A DNA stretch of 64,000 nucleotides from Fulvivirga sediminis (GTDB lineage: Bacteria; Bacteroidota; Bacteroidia; Cytophagales; Cyclobacteriaceae). Of this stretch, positions 24,645-33,152 are shown piece by piece. Location of the stretch: contig NZ_JAESIY010000017.1 in NCBI RefSeq assembly GCF_016757215.1, positions 1-64,000 on the forward strand, read 5' to 3'. The notes beneath the pieces are model-generated. The model saw only the letters and a list, made by a program, of their open reading frames with translations. It had not been told where the DNA came from and made no database searches. Both the position numbers and the translations under genes were made by a program. Numbering within the stretch: the first letter of the stretch is position 1; each line of letters starts with the position of its first letter.

Positions 24645-25223
24645 AATGCATTTTATGGCCCAGTTTCCTCCCAAGACCAAAAGCTGGAAGGGCACCTTTT
24701 AGAGCTGCAGAGGTACGGCTGGGAAATGATATTTAAGGAAAAGCAAAGTGCCATCAAAGAACGTTCTGAACTTGATAAGATGATCAGCCATTTGAGAAAA
24801 GGAGACGCCGTGGTAGTCTAGAAGCTTGACCGCCTTGGTAGATCTCTTCGGCACCTGGTTAACCTGGTAGGTTCCTTCAAAGATATGGGAGTAGACTTCG
24901 TAAGTATCAACGATAATATAGACACCTCCTCCTCCCAGGGCAGGCTGATGTTTAACCTATTTGCCTCTTTTGCTGAGTTTGCACGAGAAATGATTAGCGA
25001 GCGCACAAAGGCAGGACTAGCACATGCTAGAAAGTACGGACGTAAAGGAGCGAGGAAGCCAGGTATTTCAAAAGAGGGTAAGATAAAGGCATGGGCAGCA
25101 CTGAAGCACACTAGGGATTCAGATACGCCTATTGCACAGATTCAAAAGGAGCTTGGGCTTTCTAAAGCTACTTATTATCGGTATCTTCAGTGGGCTGAGG
25201 GTGGGAAGAAAAGGAAAATGTAA
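24645..25223 (+). pseudogene. serine recombinase/resolvase, inactivated
   Basis: The frame reads FYGPVSSQDQKLEGHLLELQ at its start, EKQSAIKERSELDKMI, LGRSLRHLVNLV, then LMFNLFASFAEFAREMISERTKAGLAHARKYGRK and a C-terminal HTH (AQIQKELGLSKATYYRYL). It is a complete small resolvase with three defects: no start codon in frame, the catalytic Arg of the ARVS motif replaced by Pro (GPVSS keeps the Ser), and a TAG at 24819-24821 where relatives have Trp in VVWKLDRLGRS. It is therefore dead. It caps the right side of the RNA-repair block, opposite the IS66 remnant. Confidence 0.82.
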
Positions 25224-25373
25224 TTTGTCACAAGATTTGATGTGGATTGCAAAATAATGGTTAAATATAATTTATGCATCATTTAATTTTATTTAATAAG
25301 AATTGAATAAAATGAATGACGAAAGTACGTATGAGTTTAACATAAAAGTTATTGATTAATTAGCTCTAGAGAA

Positions 25374-26756
25374 GTGAAAGAATATGACATTCAAAAACAC
25401 TTATGGGAAAATAAGGAAACTTGGAGAGATTTTATAGAAGATATTAAGTTTCCCGACAAATATGACTTTCTCAAAACTGAAGGGAGTATTTATGAACGTA
25501 CTCCAGATAAAGTTTTCTTCAATGAGGTCATTGATAGGTATATTCAAATATATGAAGGGGTAAAAGATTTGCAACTTGTTGGTTGTGAAGTACCATTAAA
25601 AAAGTCAGGTGATAGCACAATTCGAGCAGATCTTTTAGGGACTGCTGACTCTTGTATAGCAATTATTGAAATTAAAAAAAGTGCTCAAACAGAAAGGCAA
25701 GCATATACAGAACTCTTTGCTTATGCGTCCCATTTACAAGCTATTTTTCCAACAATGTCGACTGAAGACATACATTATGTTCTCATCTCTCCAATGGAAG
25801 AACGAATAGTTCGAGAAGCATCAATTTACAGTTTTCTATTCGATGAAAAGCCAGTTTTTGCTTTTATACCTATTTATGAAAACAATGATGCAAAAACACT
25901 TAAATTAAAACCTTGGATACCTAAAATTGAGGATATAATTAAAGTTACTGAAGCTGCGTTCTCTCTAAAAAATTTTGATGTTTTTAAAGTGGCTTGGGAA
26001 GAAATTGAAGGATGGAACGCAATAAAAAGAGAAAATAATCCAAGTGAAAAGGTGGTTGCTAGAATGAATAGAATATCTACTTATGCAGCACAATTAATGG
26101 AGACCAAAAGAGTACATGGGTTCGTATATACATGCCAAGGATACCCTGAAGCACCTTTATTAAATAATGCGATTGTTGTCGCAGGCTTGAATCCTTATAA
26201 AATTGCAAAAGATTATTACTTAATTCAGGAACTACAACTTAAGCCTCAAAAATTAGATTCCGTTTCGGATGAAAGTATAAACCTATTACAAATAATTCCA
26301 GAGTTAAAAAATAAAGCTGAAGAGATCATTGAAGAAAATGAGCATTTTTATAATTTGATTGTAGAATGGAGTAATACAATTGCTGGTATTGCATTTGACA
26401 CCGTTAGGCTCATGACGACCAATGATAAAGAATTAAATGTTGAACGAGGATGGGGAGGAATGTCATGGAAACAATATCAAGCGAATATCCTAGAAGATGT
26501 AAACGTCTTTAATTATGATATCAAAGCAACTGGTTTACTTAGGAGGTTATGGGCTATCTATTCTCAGCAAGATTATGAGTATGTAACAAAGCACGGTTCA
26601 GATATGCATCCATATCTTCATCACGGTGATTTTCCTAACTTTCTAGTTGACAGCTTCAACGAGCAAAGATATTTCCGGGAGTTTTTATATAGCATTTTTG
26701 AAAGTTATAAAGATGTGTTAGACGAATTTGATGATAGTAAAGAGCGCCCATTATAA
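25374..26756 (+). CDS. PD-(D/E)XK nuclease-superfamily protein (460 aa)
   Basis: Residues 65-120 show the restriction-endonuclease-like core: a strand LQLVGCEVPL, Asp86 in TIRADLLGT, then IAIIEIKK giving Glu99-x-Lys101, followed by the helix TERQAYTELFAYASHL. The remaining ~340 residues are mixed alpha/beta with several Trp residues and match no family I can name. There is no methyltransferase, helicase or antitoxin gene beside it, so a role in defence is only a possibility. The start is GTG at 25374. The gene lies upstream of a dispersed-repeat junction, in a stretch of accessory genes on one strand. Confidence 0.65.
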   Translation: MKEYDIQKHLWENKETWRDFIEDIKFPDKYDFLKTEGSIYERTPDKVFFNEVIDRYIQIYEGVKDLQLVGCEVPLKKSGDSTIRADLLGTADSCIAIIEIKKSAQTERQAYTELFAYASHLQAIFPTMSTEDIHYVLISPMEERIVREASIYSFLFDEKPVFAFIPIYENNDAKTLKLKPWIPKIEDIIKVTEAAFSLKNFDVFKVAWEEIEGWNAIKRENNPSEKVVARMNRISTYAAQLMETKRVHGFVYTCQGYPEAPLLNNAIVVAGLNPYKIAKDYYLIQELQLKPQKLDSVSDESINLLQIIPELKNKAEEIIEENEHFYNLIVEWSNTIAGIAFDTVRLMTTNDKELNVERGWGGMSWKQYQANILEDVNVFNYDIKATGLLRRLWAIYSQQDYEYVTKHGSDMHPYLHHGDFPNFLVDSFNEQRYFREFLYSIFESYKDVLDEFDDSKERPL

Positions 26757-26817
26757 CAAATGTTGCAGTCATAGTCATTTTGTCCAGTTAGCGCTCGTTT
26801 GTAACGAATGCTTTAGT

Positions 26818-26924
26818 AAGTCTCACATAACGCTGCTATTCATTTTTAATATTAAATTAGTTAGATTAACCCTATAAAAGAAATAAGGGAAGGTGTTTCC
26901 CTTCTACGAATGTATGGTGCAATT
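26818..26924 (+). repeat. dispersed junction element, copy 2
   Basis: Starts with aagtctcacataacgct and continues through ttcatttttaatattaaatta, ttagattaaccctat, and the hairpin aaggga...tccctt (26885-26903), ending near gtatggtgcaatt. It aligns along its whole length with 29372-29483. It separates the nuclease-like gene from the small membrane protein gene. Confidence 0.75.
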
Positions 26925-26952
26925 CCGAAAAACTAACGACTGAGAATAATAA

Positions 26953-27396
26953 ATGGAGATATTGACGACTATAATTTCATTACTTCTTCTACTTGGGCTA
27001 ATTGCAGTTCCGATTATTCTATTCCTTGGAATAAAAAAATGGAATCTACTTAAGTTTGACTTTGTTTTCTATCTCATATCAGGACTGATTTTGACCGCAG
27101 GAATTATGTGGACGTTTGCTTGGTGGACGGACTATTCTGATCAACTTTTAATGAGAAATTACGGATACAATTTTGACGCGATGAATGACATGCAAAGATT
27201 TCGAAACGTAGAAAGTGTCAATCTTGAGAAAGTTAAACAACTTGAAAAGGTATATTTTGGAATTGGATGGACATTAAAGGCAATAATGTTCTTTGTTTTA
27301 TATTCACCGTATGTAATTTACGTACTTGGACAATTGGTAAGAAGAACTAGAAGAAAAAAGAATATGCAGCATACAAAACCAGCCCCCAGCCTCTAG
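26953..27396 (+). CDS. small membrane protein with three transmembrane segments
   Basis: Hydrophobic segments at ~4-27, ~38-58 and ~103-125 of 147 aa, with a basic C-terminal tail (RRTRRKK) expected in the cytoplasm. No enzymatic motif or family signature is recognised. It occupies one of the one-gene intervals between junction elements (copies 2 and 3) in the accessory region. Confidence 0.6.
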   Translation: MEILTTIISLLLLLGLIAVPIILFLGIKKWNLLKFDFVFYLISGLILTAGIMWTFAWWTDYSDQLLMRNYGYNFDAMNDMQRFRNVESVNLEKVKQLEKVYFGIGWTLKAIMFFVLYSPYVIYVLGQLVRRTRRKKNMQHTKPAPSL

Positions 27397-27459
27397 CTCG
27401 GTCTTTATGTTCTGCAAATAGACACAAGCATTGATATGAAGTATTTTCCATAGCTCTTT

Positions 27460-27567
27460 AAAAGTCTCACCAAACGCTGAGGATAATTCACTATGAGTTT
27501 TTCGTTATAATAATTAGATTGACCCCATAAAGAAATAGCGTAATGTGCTTCCCTTGATGTTGGTATT
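27460..27567 (+). repeat. dispersed junction element, copy 3 (divergent)
   Basis: Has aaaagtctcaccaaacgct (27460-27478) and attagattgaccccataaa (around 27514-27532), then a decayed hairpin half ending at gatgttggtatt. Same two-part structure as copies 2 and 4 but with more changes. The surrounding gap 27397-27783 contains no gene I trust. Confidence 0.6.
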
Positions 27568-27783
27568 CATAAAGGTACGATATATGGGCAGCGGCATTTA
27601 TTTTAACCCACCTTCCGTTTCAATCCTCCAATGGACTAAAACACTAAAGTTTTACAATCCGTGGCAAATGGAAATTGGTAATATTCGACGAATGACCATT
27701 TTTCAGCAGGATTCTACATTGCATCCGAATCCTCATCAATCGAATTTTGCTAACTCTTTTTTCACTATCTAATTAATCATCTT

Positions 27784-29244
27784 ATGAGGACCTTCGAGAT
27801 TATTCTTTTATTGATCCTAACCATTTTGCCATTCATCAAGCGACCGATTCTGCGCTTGATTCGAGCTAACTACATACTCTTGGCATTAGGATGTCTGTTG
27901 TTAGTGCATCTGATGCTGGAAGGCTATCGCTGGCAGATGATTCCGGCTTATATACTTATCATCATTTTATCCTGGAGAATTAAGGTGATAGACTTGACCA
28001 ATACGCATGAACGGTCATTTCTGAAAATCTCTGGCTTTTTGGGATTATTCGTCTTGCTTATAGCAGGATGGACATTACCATTGGTCTTACCTGTCTTTTC
28101 CTTTCCCACCCCTCGTGGAAAATATAGTGTTGGTACAACCACCACTTATGTTCAAACTGATATGGATGAAATCATCACAGAAGATGCAAATGACAAAAGA
28201 GAGTTGTCTTACAAAATCTGGTATCCTAGTAAAACAGATGTTTCCAACCGAAATGGTGAAAAATACTTAAACTATGGAGAACGCTCTGGATTTGCTGTCA
28301 AGTATGGATTACCCCCAAATGCACTAAATTATCTTGATCTCGTTGAGACCTATGCATATGCCGACATCCCAATGGCAAAAGGTCCATTTCCTGTTTTGAT
28401 CTTTTCGCATGGGTACGGTTCGCAACCCTCAGGGTATTACGCATTGCTCACAGAAATAGCCAGTCATGGTTATGTGATCATTAATATGAATCACACTTAT
28501 GAAGGATTAGGGGCAACCTTCCCAGATGGGGCTATTAAATACTTTGACTATGATTTTCAAGCTAAGCAGGAAGCTGGTACCTGGGAAGCGATGCAACCCT
28601 TGGTCAACGCTATGGACAGCAATTTTAATTTTGAAGAAAGACATAAAATCGTACGGGAACCTGTCAGGAATTATTGGTTTGGCAAAATGCAAGATAGATG
28701 GGCTACTGATATGATCTATACGATTGACTTGCTCGAGCAATGGAATTCTAGTGGTATGCTCAAGAGCAAACTGGATGTGGAAAATCTGGGTGTATTTGGT
28801 CATTCTGCAGGTGGAGGTTCTGCCGGTCAGGTGGCACTGAGAGACAACAGAATAAAAGCGGCAGCTAACCTGGATGGAAATCAATGGGGCCAAATGATTG
28901 ACACCCTTTTTCATGTGCCCTTTTTGCATGTGACTGCCGATTGGCCTGAGCCACACATCAATTCGCATATCTATGCCAACAAAGGCACTGACTACTTTTA
29001 CGATTGCAAAATATTAAAGGCAGGTCATCCCAATTTTATGGATATTCCATTTTTGATTCCGGTTAATGAAATTTCACAATGCGGTGAAATAGAACCGTAC
29101 ACGGGAATGGAAATAATTACTAACCTGATCATCGCATTTTTTGATAAGCATTTGAAGAAAAAAAAAGGTGCTGATCCTCAAAAAATATATGAGCAATACG
29201 AATTATTGGAAATGACTGTAATTAAGGGTGATTCCCTACATTAG
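27784..29244 (+). CDS. membrane-anchored PAF-acetylhydrolase/dienelactone-type alpha/beta hydrolase
   Basis: An N-terminal region of four hydrophobic segments (~1-110) anchors an alpha/beta-hydrolase domain (~115-480). The nucleophile elbow is GHSAGGG with Ser341. The acid is likely Asp in AANLDGNQWG, and the His is in KAGHPNFMD. The oxyanion segment is VLIFSHGYGSQPSGYYALLTEIASHGY. This matches the PAF-acetylhydrolase isoform II group of lipases/esterases. Substrate unknown. It sits between dispersed element copies 3 and 4. Confidence 0.8.
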   Translation: MRTFEIILLLILTILPFIKRPILRLIRANYILLALGCLLLVHLMLEGYRWQMIPAYILIIILSWRIKVIDLTNTHERSFLKISGFLGLFVLLIAGWTLPLVLPVFSFPTPRGKYSVGTTTTYVQTDMDEIITEDANDKRELSYKIWYPSKTDVSNRNGEKYLNYGERSGFAVKYGLPPNALNYLDLVETYAYADIPMAKGPFPVLIFSHGYGSQPSGYYALLTEIASHGYVIINMNHTYEGLGATFPDGAIKYFDYDFQAKQEAGTWEAMQPLVNAMDSNFNFEERHKIVREPVRNYWFGKMQDRWATDMIYTIDLLEQWNSSGMLKSKLDVENLGVFGHSAGGGSAGQVALRDNRIKAAANLDGNQWGQMIDTLFHVPFLHVTADWPEPHINSHIYANKGTDYFYDCKILKAGHPNFMDIPFLIPVNEISQCGEIEPYTGMEIITNLIIAFFDKHLKKKKGADPQKIYEQYELLEMTVIKGDSLH

Positions 29245-29287
29245 TCGCAGATTTTATTGGAAGTATAAACTATTATGCAACGGATAA

Positions 29288-29390
29288 GCCCCGTTGCCGT
29301 CATCCTCGGTATGGTGGTGCGATTACTCGAGGTTCTTTGTTGAGGCTAAATCAGTAGTTTCTAGCTTGTTAAAAAGTCTCACAAAACGCT
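29288..29390 (+). repeat. ~100-bp repeat shared with 44403-44509
   Basis: From ccccgttgccg through catcctcggtatggtg to aaaagtctcacaaaacgct the segment aligns with 44403-44509 (ccgttgccgccatgctgggcatgg ... aaaagtctcacaaaatgct). Strong identity is at both ends, weaker in the middle. It leads directly into junction element copy 4, as if it were the tail of the preceding unit. Confidence 0.55.
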
Positions 29391-29483
29391 TATATTCATT
29401 TTTAATATTAAATTAATTAGATTGACCCCATAAAAGAAATAAGGGAATGTTTTGTTTCCCTTATACGGATGTTAGGCACAATT
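29372..29483 (+). repeat. dispersed junction element, copy 4 / left boundary of the PIN cassette
   Basis: Best-preserved copy: aaaagtctcacaaaacgct, then ttagattgaccccat, then a 9-bp hairpin ataagggaa/ttcccttat (29439-29447 with 29456-29464), then acggat and GTTAGGCACAATT (29471-29483). The last 13 bases are the reverse complement, with one mismatch, of aactgtgcctaac at 30716-30728 on the far side of the PIN gene. Confidence 0.75.
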
Positions 29484-29497
29484 ATAAAAGACAGAAT

Positions 29498-30709
29498 ATG
29501 AAAGATCTTTTTCCAGGATATTGTAAGAAAACAGAAGCGGATATTAAGCGAATCTGGGAACATGGTATAATTTTATTCGACACCAATGTTCTTCTTAATC
29601 TTTATCGGTATTCTGATTCAACTCAAAATACAATTTTAGAACTCATTAAAAGGTTCTCAAAACAAATATATCTCCCACATCAAGCAGCATTAGAATATAA
29701 TAGAAACCGATATGAAGTTATAGCTGAGCAAGAAAAAGCTTACAATGAATTTTTAGAGAAGATTTCGCAAATCCAAAAGGATTTACAATCGACAAGTAAA
29801 CCGCTCTTTCTTTCCACAAAAGTTGATAAAGAATTAAATGTGATTTTTGAAAAAGTTGGTGATGAAGTAAAAGAAAGTATTCAAAAATATTCCGATTTTT
29901 TAAAGTCTGATCCTATATACAACTCTATTTCAGAACTATTCTCAAATCGAATAACCAAACAGTTTTCCGAAGATGAATTGAAAGAGATATTTAAAGAAGG
30001 TGAAGAAAGATACAAAAACAAAGTGCCGCCTGGATTTGAAGATGAAAAAACTAAGGAGGGTAACAGAAAATATGGTGATTTAATTTTATGGAAACAAGTC
30101 ATCCAAAAAGCTAAGGAACTAAAGAAGGATGTGATATTAATAACTGATGAAAGAAAGATTGATTGGTGGTGGAAAATAAAGGATGGAAGAAATATGGGAC
30201 CTAGACAAGAATTAGTTGAAGAAATAAAGCTACACGCTAATGTCGATTTTCATATGTATTCATCTGAAAGATTTCTTAGTTATGGGCAATCTTTTCTGAA
30301 AGAGAAAATAAATCAGCAAGCCTTAGAAGAAATACAAGCCATGAAGAAAGCCGAACTGGACGAAATAAAACGCATCCAGTTTATGGAAAAACGAATTTTT
30401 GAGCGTGAACTAAAAGCAAAAGATGAAATAAACTTTTTAACCAAGAGAATAGAAGACGTAAATGAAAAAATGTTCAGTCTTAGAAAACATCAAGAAAGTC
30501 TTTTTAAAGATTCTATGGAATCTGATGACGTTAAAGAATATTTACATAGTATGAGCATTCACGAAGCGGAATTGAATGAAGAAAAAATGCATTTAGTGAG
30601 TAAATTAAAATCGTTACAAAAGCTTTTAAAAGAATCTGAAATTGACAGTAATGAAGATAAAATGCGATATATAAAATACTTCAATGAATTCAAACATAGA
30701 AAAGAATAA
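29498..30709 (+). CDS. PIN-like (PIN_8) domain protein with coiled coil, cassette-like unit
   Basis: The PIN_8-type ribonuclease fold is indicated by IILFDTNVLLNLYRYS (acidic residue Asp28), an early Glu in QAALEYNRNR, GNRKYGDLILWKQ and VILITDERKIDWWW, which supply the other acidic residues. After ~250 residues the chain becomes a long Glu/Lys-rich coiled coil (~275-400). PIN_8 proteins are often found in accessory or defence contexts and are expected to cut RNA. The ATG at 29498 lies just inside the left unit boundary; the TTG-initiated longer frame would cross it. The gene is flanked by complementary 13-bp ends like an integron cassette. Confidence 0.75.
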   Translation: MKDLFPGYCKKTEADIKRIWEHGIILFDTNVLLNLYRYSDSTQNTILELIKRFSKQIYLPHQAALEYNRNRYEVIAEQEKAYNEFLEKISQIQKDLQSTSKPLFLSTKVDKELNVIFEKVGDEVKESIQKYSDFLKSDPIYNSISELFSNRITKQFSEDELKEIFKEGEERYKNKVPPGFEDEKTKEGNRKYGDLILWKQVIQKAKELKKDVILITDERKIDWWWKIKDGRNMGPRQELVEEIKLHANVDFHMYSSERFLSYGQSFLKEKINQQALEEIQAMKKAELDEIKRIQFMEKRIFERELKAKDEINFLTKRIEDVNEKMFSLRKHQESLFKDSMESDDVKEYLHSMSIHEAELNEEKMHLVSKLKSLQKLLKESEIDSNEDKMRYIKYFNEFKHRKE

Positions 30710-30719
30710 AAAAATAACT

Positions 30720-30858
30720 GTGCCTAACAGCACCTACCCAAAAGTGGCGGTTCAGTGGTTAAACAAGCTTTGTGTTTCTATCAAAGTTTGTGCTTGGCTG
30801 ACAGTGAATCGCTTCCAAATCGCCACCTTCGGGTAGGTGCAAAACGTTGGTAGTAATT
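30720..30858 (+). repeat. attC-like site closing the PIN unit
   Basis: Outer box gtgcctaac (30720-30728; gcctaac fits RYYYAAC) is the exact reverse complement of gttaggcac (29471-29479) at the unit's left edge. Inside, gcacctaccc...agtggcg pairs with cgccac...gggtaggtgc (30730-30748 with ~30821-30840) enclosing a ~70-base spacer. The far end aaaac-GTTGGTAGT (30846-30854) starts the next unit. Confidence 0.72.
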
Positions 30859-30868
30859 ATAAATAGAA

Positions 30869-31189
30869 ATGAAACTCAGTAACTCATTTAGTGGTGCTCT
30901 GCGAACATTTGCATATTTCATGGCAAGTGGAACTCATTACCAATTAGAAGGAATAAATTATTTAGATTTATACGGAGAAGAACCTAGTGCAATTGAGCAA
31001 GCATTTGCTATTTATGCCAACGTGATAGAATTAGATGAGGATGGAAATGTATTGAATGCCAAATATGCCGAAAAAAGAGCGACAGACTACATCAGATCTT
31101 ATTGCGATCCAACTTTTGAAGTAAATCCACCTTATCAAAATTGGGAAATAGAATTACATGGACCTCTACCAATCAAAGATTTAATTTAA
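30869..31189 (+). CDS. small unrecognised protein (106 aa) in cassette-like unit
   Basis: A soluble, acidic protein without signal peptide; sequence features are an aromatic N-terminal half (RTFAYFMASGTHYQLEGINYLDLYGEEPS) and a proline-containing C-terminus (YQNWEIELHGPLPIKDLI). It resembles small hypothetical proteins typical of cassette cargo, but I cannot name its family. The ATG is 22 bases inside the unit's left edge, and the unit's complementary end lies 21 bases past the stop. Confidence 0.65.
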   Translation: MKLSNSFSGALRTFAYFMASGTHYQLEGINYLDLYGEEPSAIEQAFAIYANVIELDEDGNVLNAKYAEKRATDYIRSYCDPTFEVNPPYQNWEIELHGPLPIKDLI

Positions 31190-31209
31190 CTAACAAGAAG
31201 GATTAAACT

Positions 31210-31340
31210 ACTACCAACAAAATGCATCCATAAGCCTTGGTTGAAAGCAATTTGGAAGCTTTATGCTCCAGGATCTATAAGTGAAATTTGAACAAGAAAC
31301 GCAAACATGGATGACCTGTGGATGCATCGGTAGTTAAAAG
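31210..31340 (+). repeat. attC-like site closing the 106-aa gene unit
   Basis: Outer box actaccaac (31210-31218) is the exact reverse complement of gttggtagt (30846-30854); extended to 13 bases it matches 12. Inner arms tgcatcca (31223-31230) and tggatgca (31319-31326) enclose ~90 bases. It ends at GTTAAAAG (31333-31340), running into tctcacaaaacgcc, the same sequence found at other junctions. The remaining bases to 31539 hold nothing else. Confidence 0.68.
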
Positions 31341-31539
31341 TCTCACAAAACGCCTCAATCATTAAATTTCAAAAGGTGAATTTGATTCAATAAACGCTAC
31401 TAATATGATAAATTTCAATACATCAATCAAACTGTTATATTCAAAAGAGAGGAATTGATTGTTTCGAAGAAACCTTAATTGTAGATGATACCCGAGAAAA
31501 TCAAAGTTTTACATAGTCCTAATTTTTTAGGCATACATT

Positions 31540-32454
31540 TTAATGAAAGGACTTTCTGAAATCCACCGGTGAAATATTCGTTTTTTTCTTAAATAGCTTA
31601 CTAAATGATTGAGAGTGTTCAAAACCTAACTCATAAGCAATTTCACTGATGGATTGATTAGAAGTCGATAATTTTTGTTTGGCTTCGCTAATCAGTTTAT
31701 CGTGAATATGTTGTTGTGTGCTTTGGCCCGTTAACGATTTCAATAAATTACTTAAATAATTGGGCGAAATGTTCAGTGCACCGGAGATGAATTGAACTGT
31801 TGGAAGCCCTTTTCTGATTAGATCATTATTTTTGAAATAGTCATTGAGCGTATGCTCTAATGCATCTAAAACCTTATGGTTGGTGATTTTTCGAGTGATA
31901 AACTGTCTTTCGTAAAACCTTTCAGAGTAATTTAACAGGGTTTCAATTTGAGAAACAATAATGCTCTGACTGAATTTGTCAATATTGTTATGGTATTCTT
32001 GTTTGATGTTTTCAATAATGCCATTAATCACTCGTTCCTCTTTATCTGATAGAAACAGGGCTTCATTTACGGCATAGTCAAAAAAATCATACTGCTTTAT
32101 TGTTTTGGACAAAGCAGTTTTCCATAAAAAATCGGGATGAATGAGTAACAACCATCCTTGCTGTCTTAACAGTTCGTCTTTGGAATGCTCTATTCTAAAA
32201 ACCTGATTAGGCGAGATGAAATACATTAAGCCTTCATTGAAATCATACTCACTCTGGCCATAACTGAACTTGCCATTAAAATCTCTTTTTAAAGAAATTG
32301 AATAGTAGTCCAGCACCATATTGATAGGCTCGGTGAAGTGCTTAATGTCCTGAACGTTAACCACACTAATTAATGGATGTTCAGGTGGCGGCAATTCTCT
32401 TGAGCGATGAAATTCGCTGATCGTCTTAAAATGACTTAATTTTTGTTTTTCCAT
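31540..32454 (-). CDS. AraC family transcriptional regulator
   Basis: A 304-aa regulator with an N-terminal cupin-like sensor region (~30-170) and a C-terminal AraC double HTH: ISGALNISPNYLSNLLKSLTGQSTQQHIHDKLI and SISEIAYELGFEHSQSFSKLFKKKTNISPVDFRKS. It heads (or lies at the end of) a minus-strand group containing a small membrane protein, a VOC protein and an NmrA-like reductase. A close paralogue, similar from the SEFH start to the C-terminus, is encoded at 49129-50043 beside another SDR gene, suggesting a duplicated regulator-reductase module. Confidence 0.88.
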   Translation of the reverse strand: MEKQKLSHFKTISEFHRSRELPPPEHPLISVVNVQDIKHFTEPINMVLDYYSISLKRDFNGKFSYGQSEYDFNEGLMYFISPNQVFRIEHSKDELLRQQGWLLLIHPDFLWKTALSKTIKQYDFFDYAVNEALFLSDKEERVINGIIENIKQEYHNNIDKFSQSIIVSQIETLLNYSERFYERQFITRKITNHKVLDALEHTLNDYFKNNDLIRKGLPTVQFISGALNISPNYLSNLLKSLTGQSTQQHIHDKLISEAKQKLSTSNQSISEIAYELGFEHSQSFSKLFKKKTNISPVDFRKSFH

Positions 32455-32470
32455 CTCGCTTATGATTGAT

Positions 32471-32686
32471 TTATTTAACGAGCCAATTACGGAATCTGTT
32501 TTGCAGCATACCCAATAAAAGTACCATCAACGGCACCAATATAATCGTGGATATCAGCGTCCTTATTAACTGATGATAGCCTGACAGATAGGGCATTATC
32601 AGAAAAGAAATAATATTCAATAAGGGATAAATACATATCCAGCTCAACAACATCATTTTCCATTTTGTGGGAGTCTTTTGTTGCAT
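32471..32686 (-). CDS. small membrane protein with two transmembrane helices (71 aa)
   Basis: Two long hydrophobic stretches (~12-34 and ~42-62) separated by a short polar turn, with a basic C-terminus. The ATG is 12 bases after the stop of the VOC gene, and the araC-type gene begins 16 bases downstream, so it fits tightly into the minus-strand operon. Family not recognised. Confidence 0.55.
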   Translation of the reverse strand: MQQKTPTKWKMMLLSWICIYPLLNIISFLIMPYLSGYHQLIRTLISTIILVPLMVLLLGMLQNRFRNWLVK

Positions 32687-32698
32687 CCTTTTTTTATT

Positions 32699-33142
32699 TT
32701 ACATTTTCAATTCTTCAGCAAATTCAATTTTATTGCCAAAAGGATCTTTAATGAAAGCTACACGTTTCCCGATGATAGGCACTTCAAAAGTTCTGACAAT
32801 TTCAATATCCCTACTTTTTAGGCTTTCCATGGTTTTCTCCAGATTGGCAACACTAAAGCATAGATGATCATAACCACCTTTTACTTCTGAAGATGAATCA
32901 TTTTCATTAACACCCAATACTTCTAGGATGAAATTGTTATCTCCAGGAGGCGCAATGAATGCTAGTTTCATTTCTCCTGCATTAAATTCTTTAACTAATC
33001 TAAAATCAAGGTTTTGCTGATACCAATCGATCAATTCTTTATATTCTGAAGTCCGAATGGCGACATGCCACCCCTTTAAATCCTTAAACAGGCTGGTTTG
33101 ATTTGTTTCGGGATAGGCTAGCGTTATAATTGAATTTTCCAT
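32699..33142 (-). CDS. VOC (glyoxalase/dioxygenase superfamily) protein
   Basis: Two beta-alpha-beta-beta-beta modules in 147 aa with a full set of candidate metal ligands: His26 (WHVAIRT), Glu74 (FILEVLG), His93 (YDHLCFSV) and Glu140 (GNKIEFAE). This is the pattern of metal-dependent vicinal-oxygen-chelate enzymes; the reaction (lactoylglutathione-lyase-like or detoxifying) cannot be decided. It is transcribed with the NmrA-like gene 10 bases upstream, and both may respond to the AraC regulator at the end of the cluster. Confidence 0.85.
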   Translation of the reverse strand: MENSIITLAYPETNQTSLFKDLKGWHVAIRTSEYKELIDWYQQNLDFRLVKEFNAGEMKLAFIAPPGDNNFILEVLGVNENDSSSEVKGGYDHLCFSVANLEKTMESLKSRDIEIVRTFEVPIIGKRVAFIKDPFGNKIEFAEELKM

Positions 33143-33152
33143 AACTATAATT

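Noticed and set aside
24645-25223. Recombinase as the integrase of the cassette arrays
   Set aside because: It is a serine recombinase, not a tyrosine integron integrase, and is inactivated by lost start, Arg-to-Pro and an internal stop.
25340-26760. PD-(D/E)XK gene as a third clear cassette
   Set aside because: Its candidate ends (gttattga on the left, attataac on the right) match only loosely, so cassette status is not supported.
27545-27772. 75-aa ORF before the PAF-acetylhydrolase-like gene
   Set aside because: It begins within a dispersed junction element, has low-complexity composition and no recognisable features.
26953-29244. Membrane-protein and hydrolase genes as integron cassettes
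   Set aside because: Both are bounded by junction elements, but I could not find end sequences complementary to their left edges.
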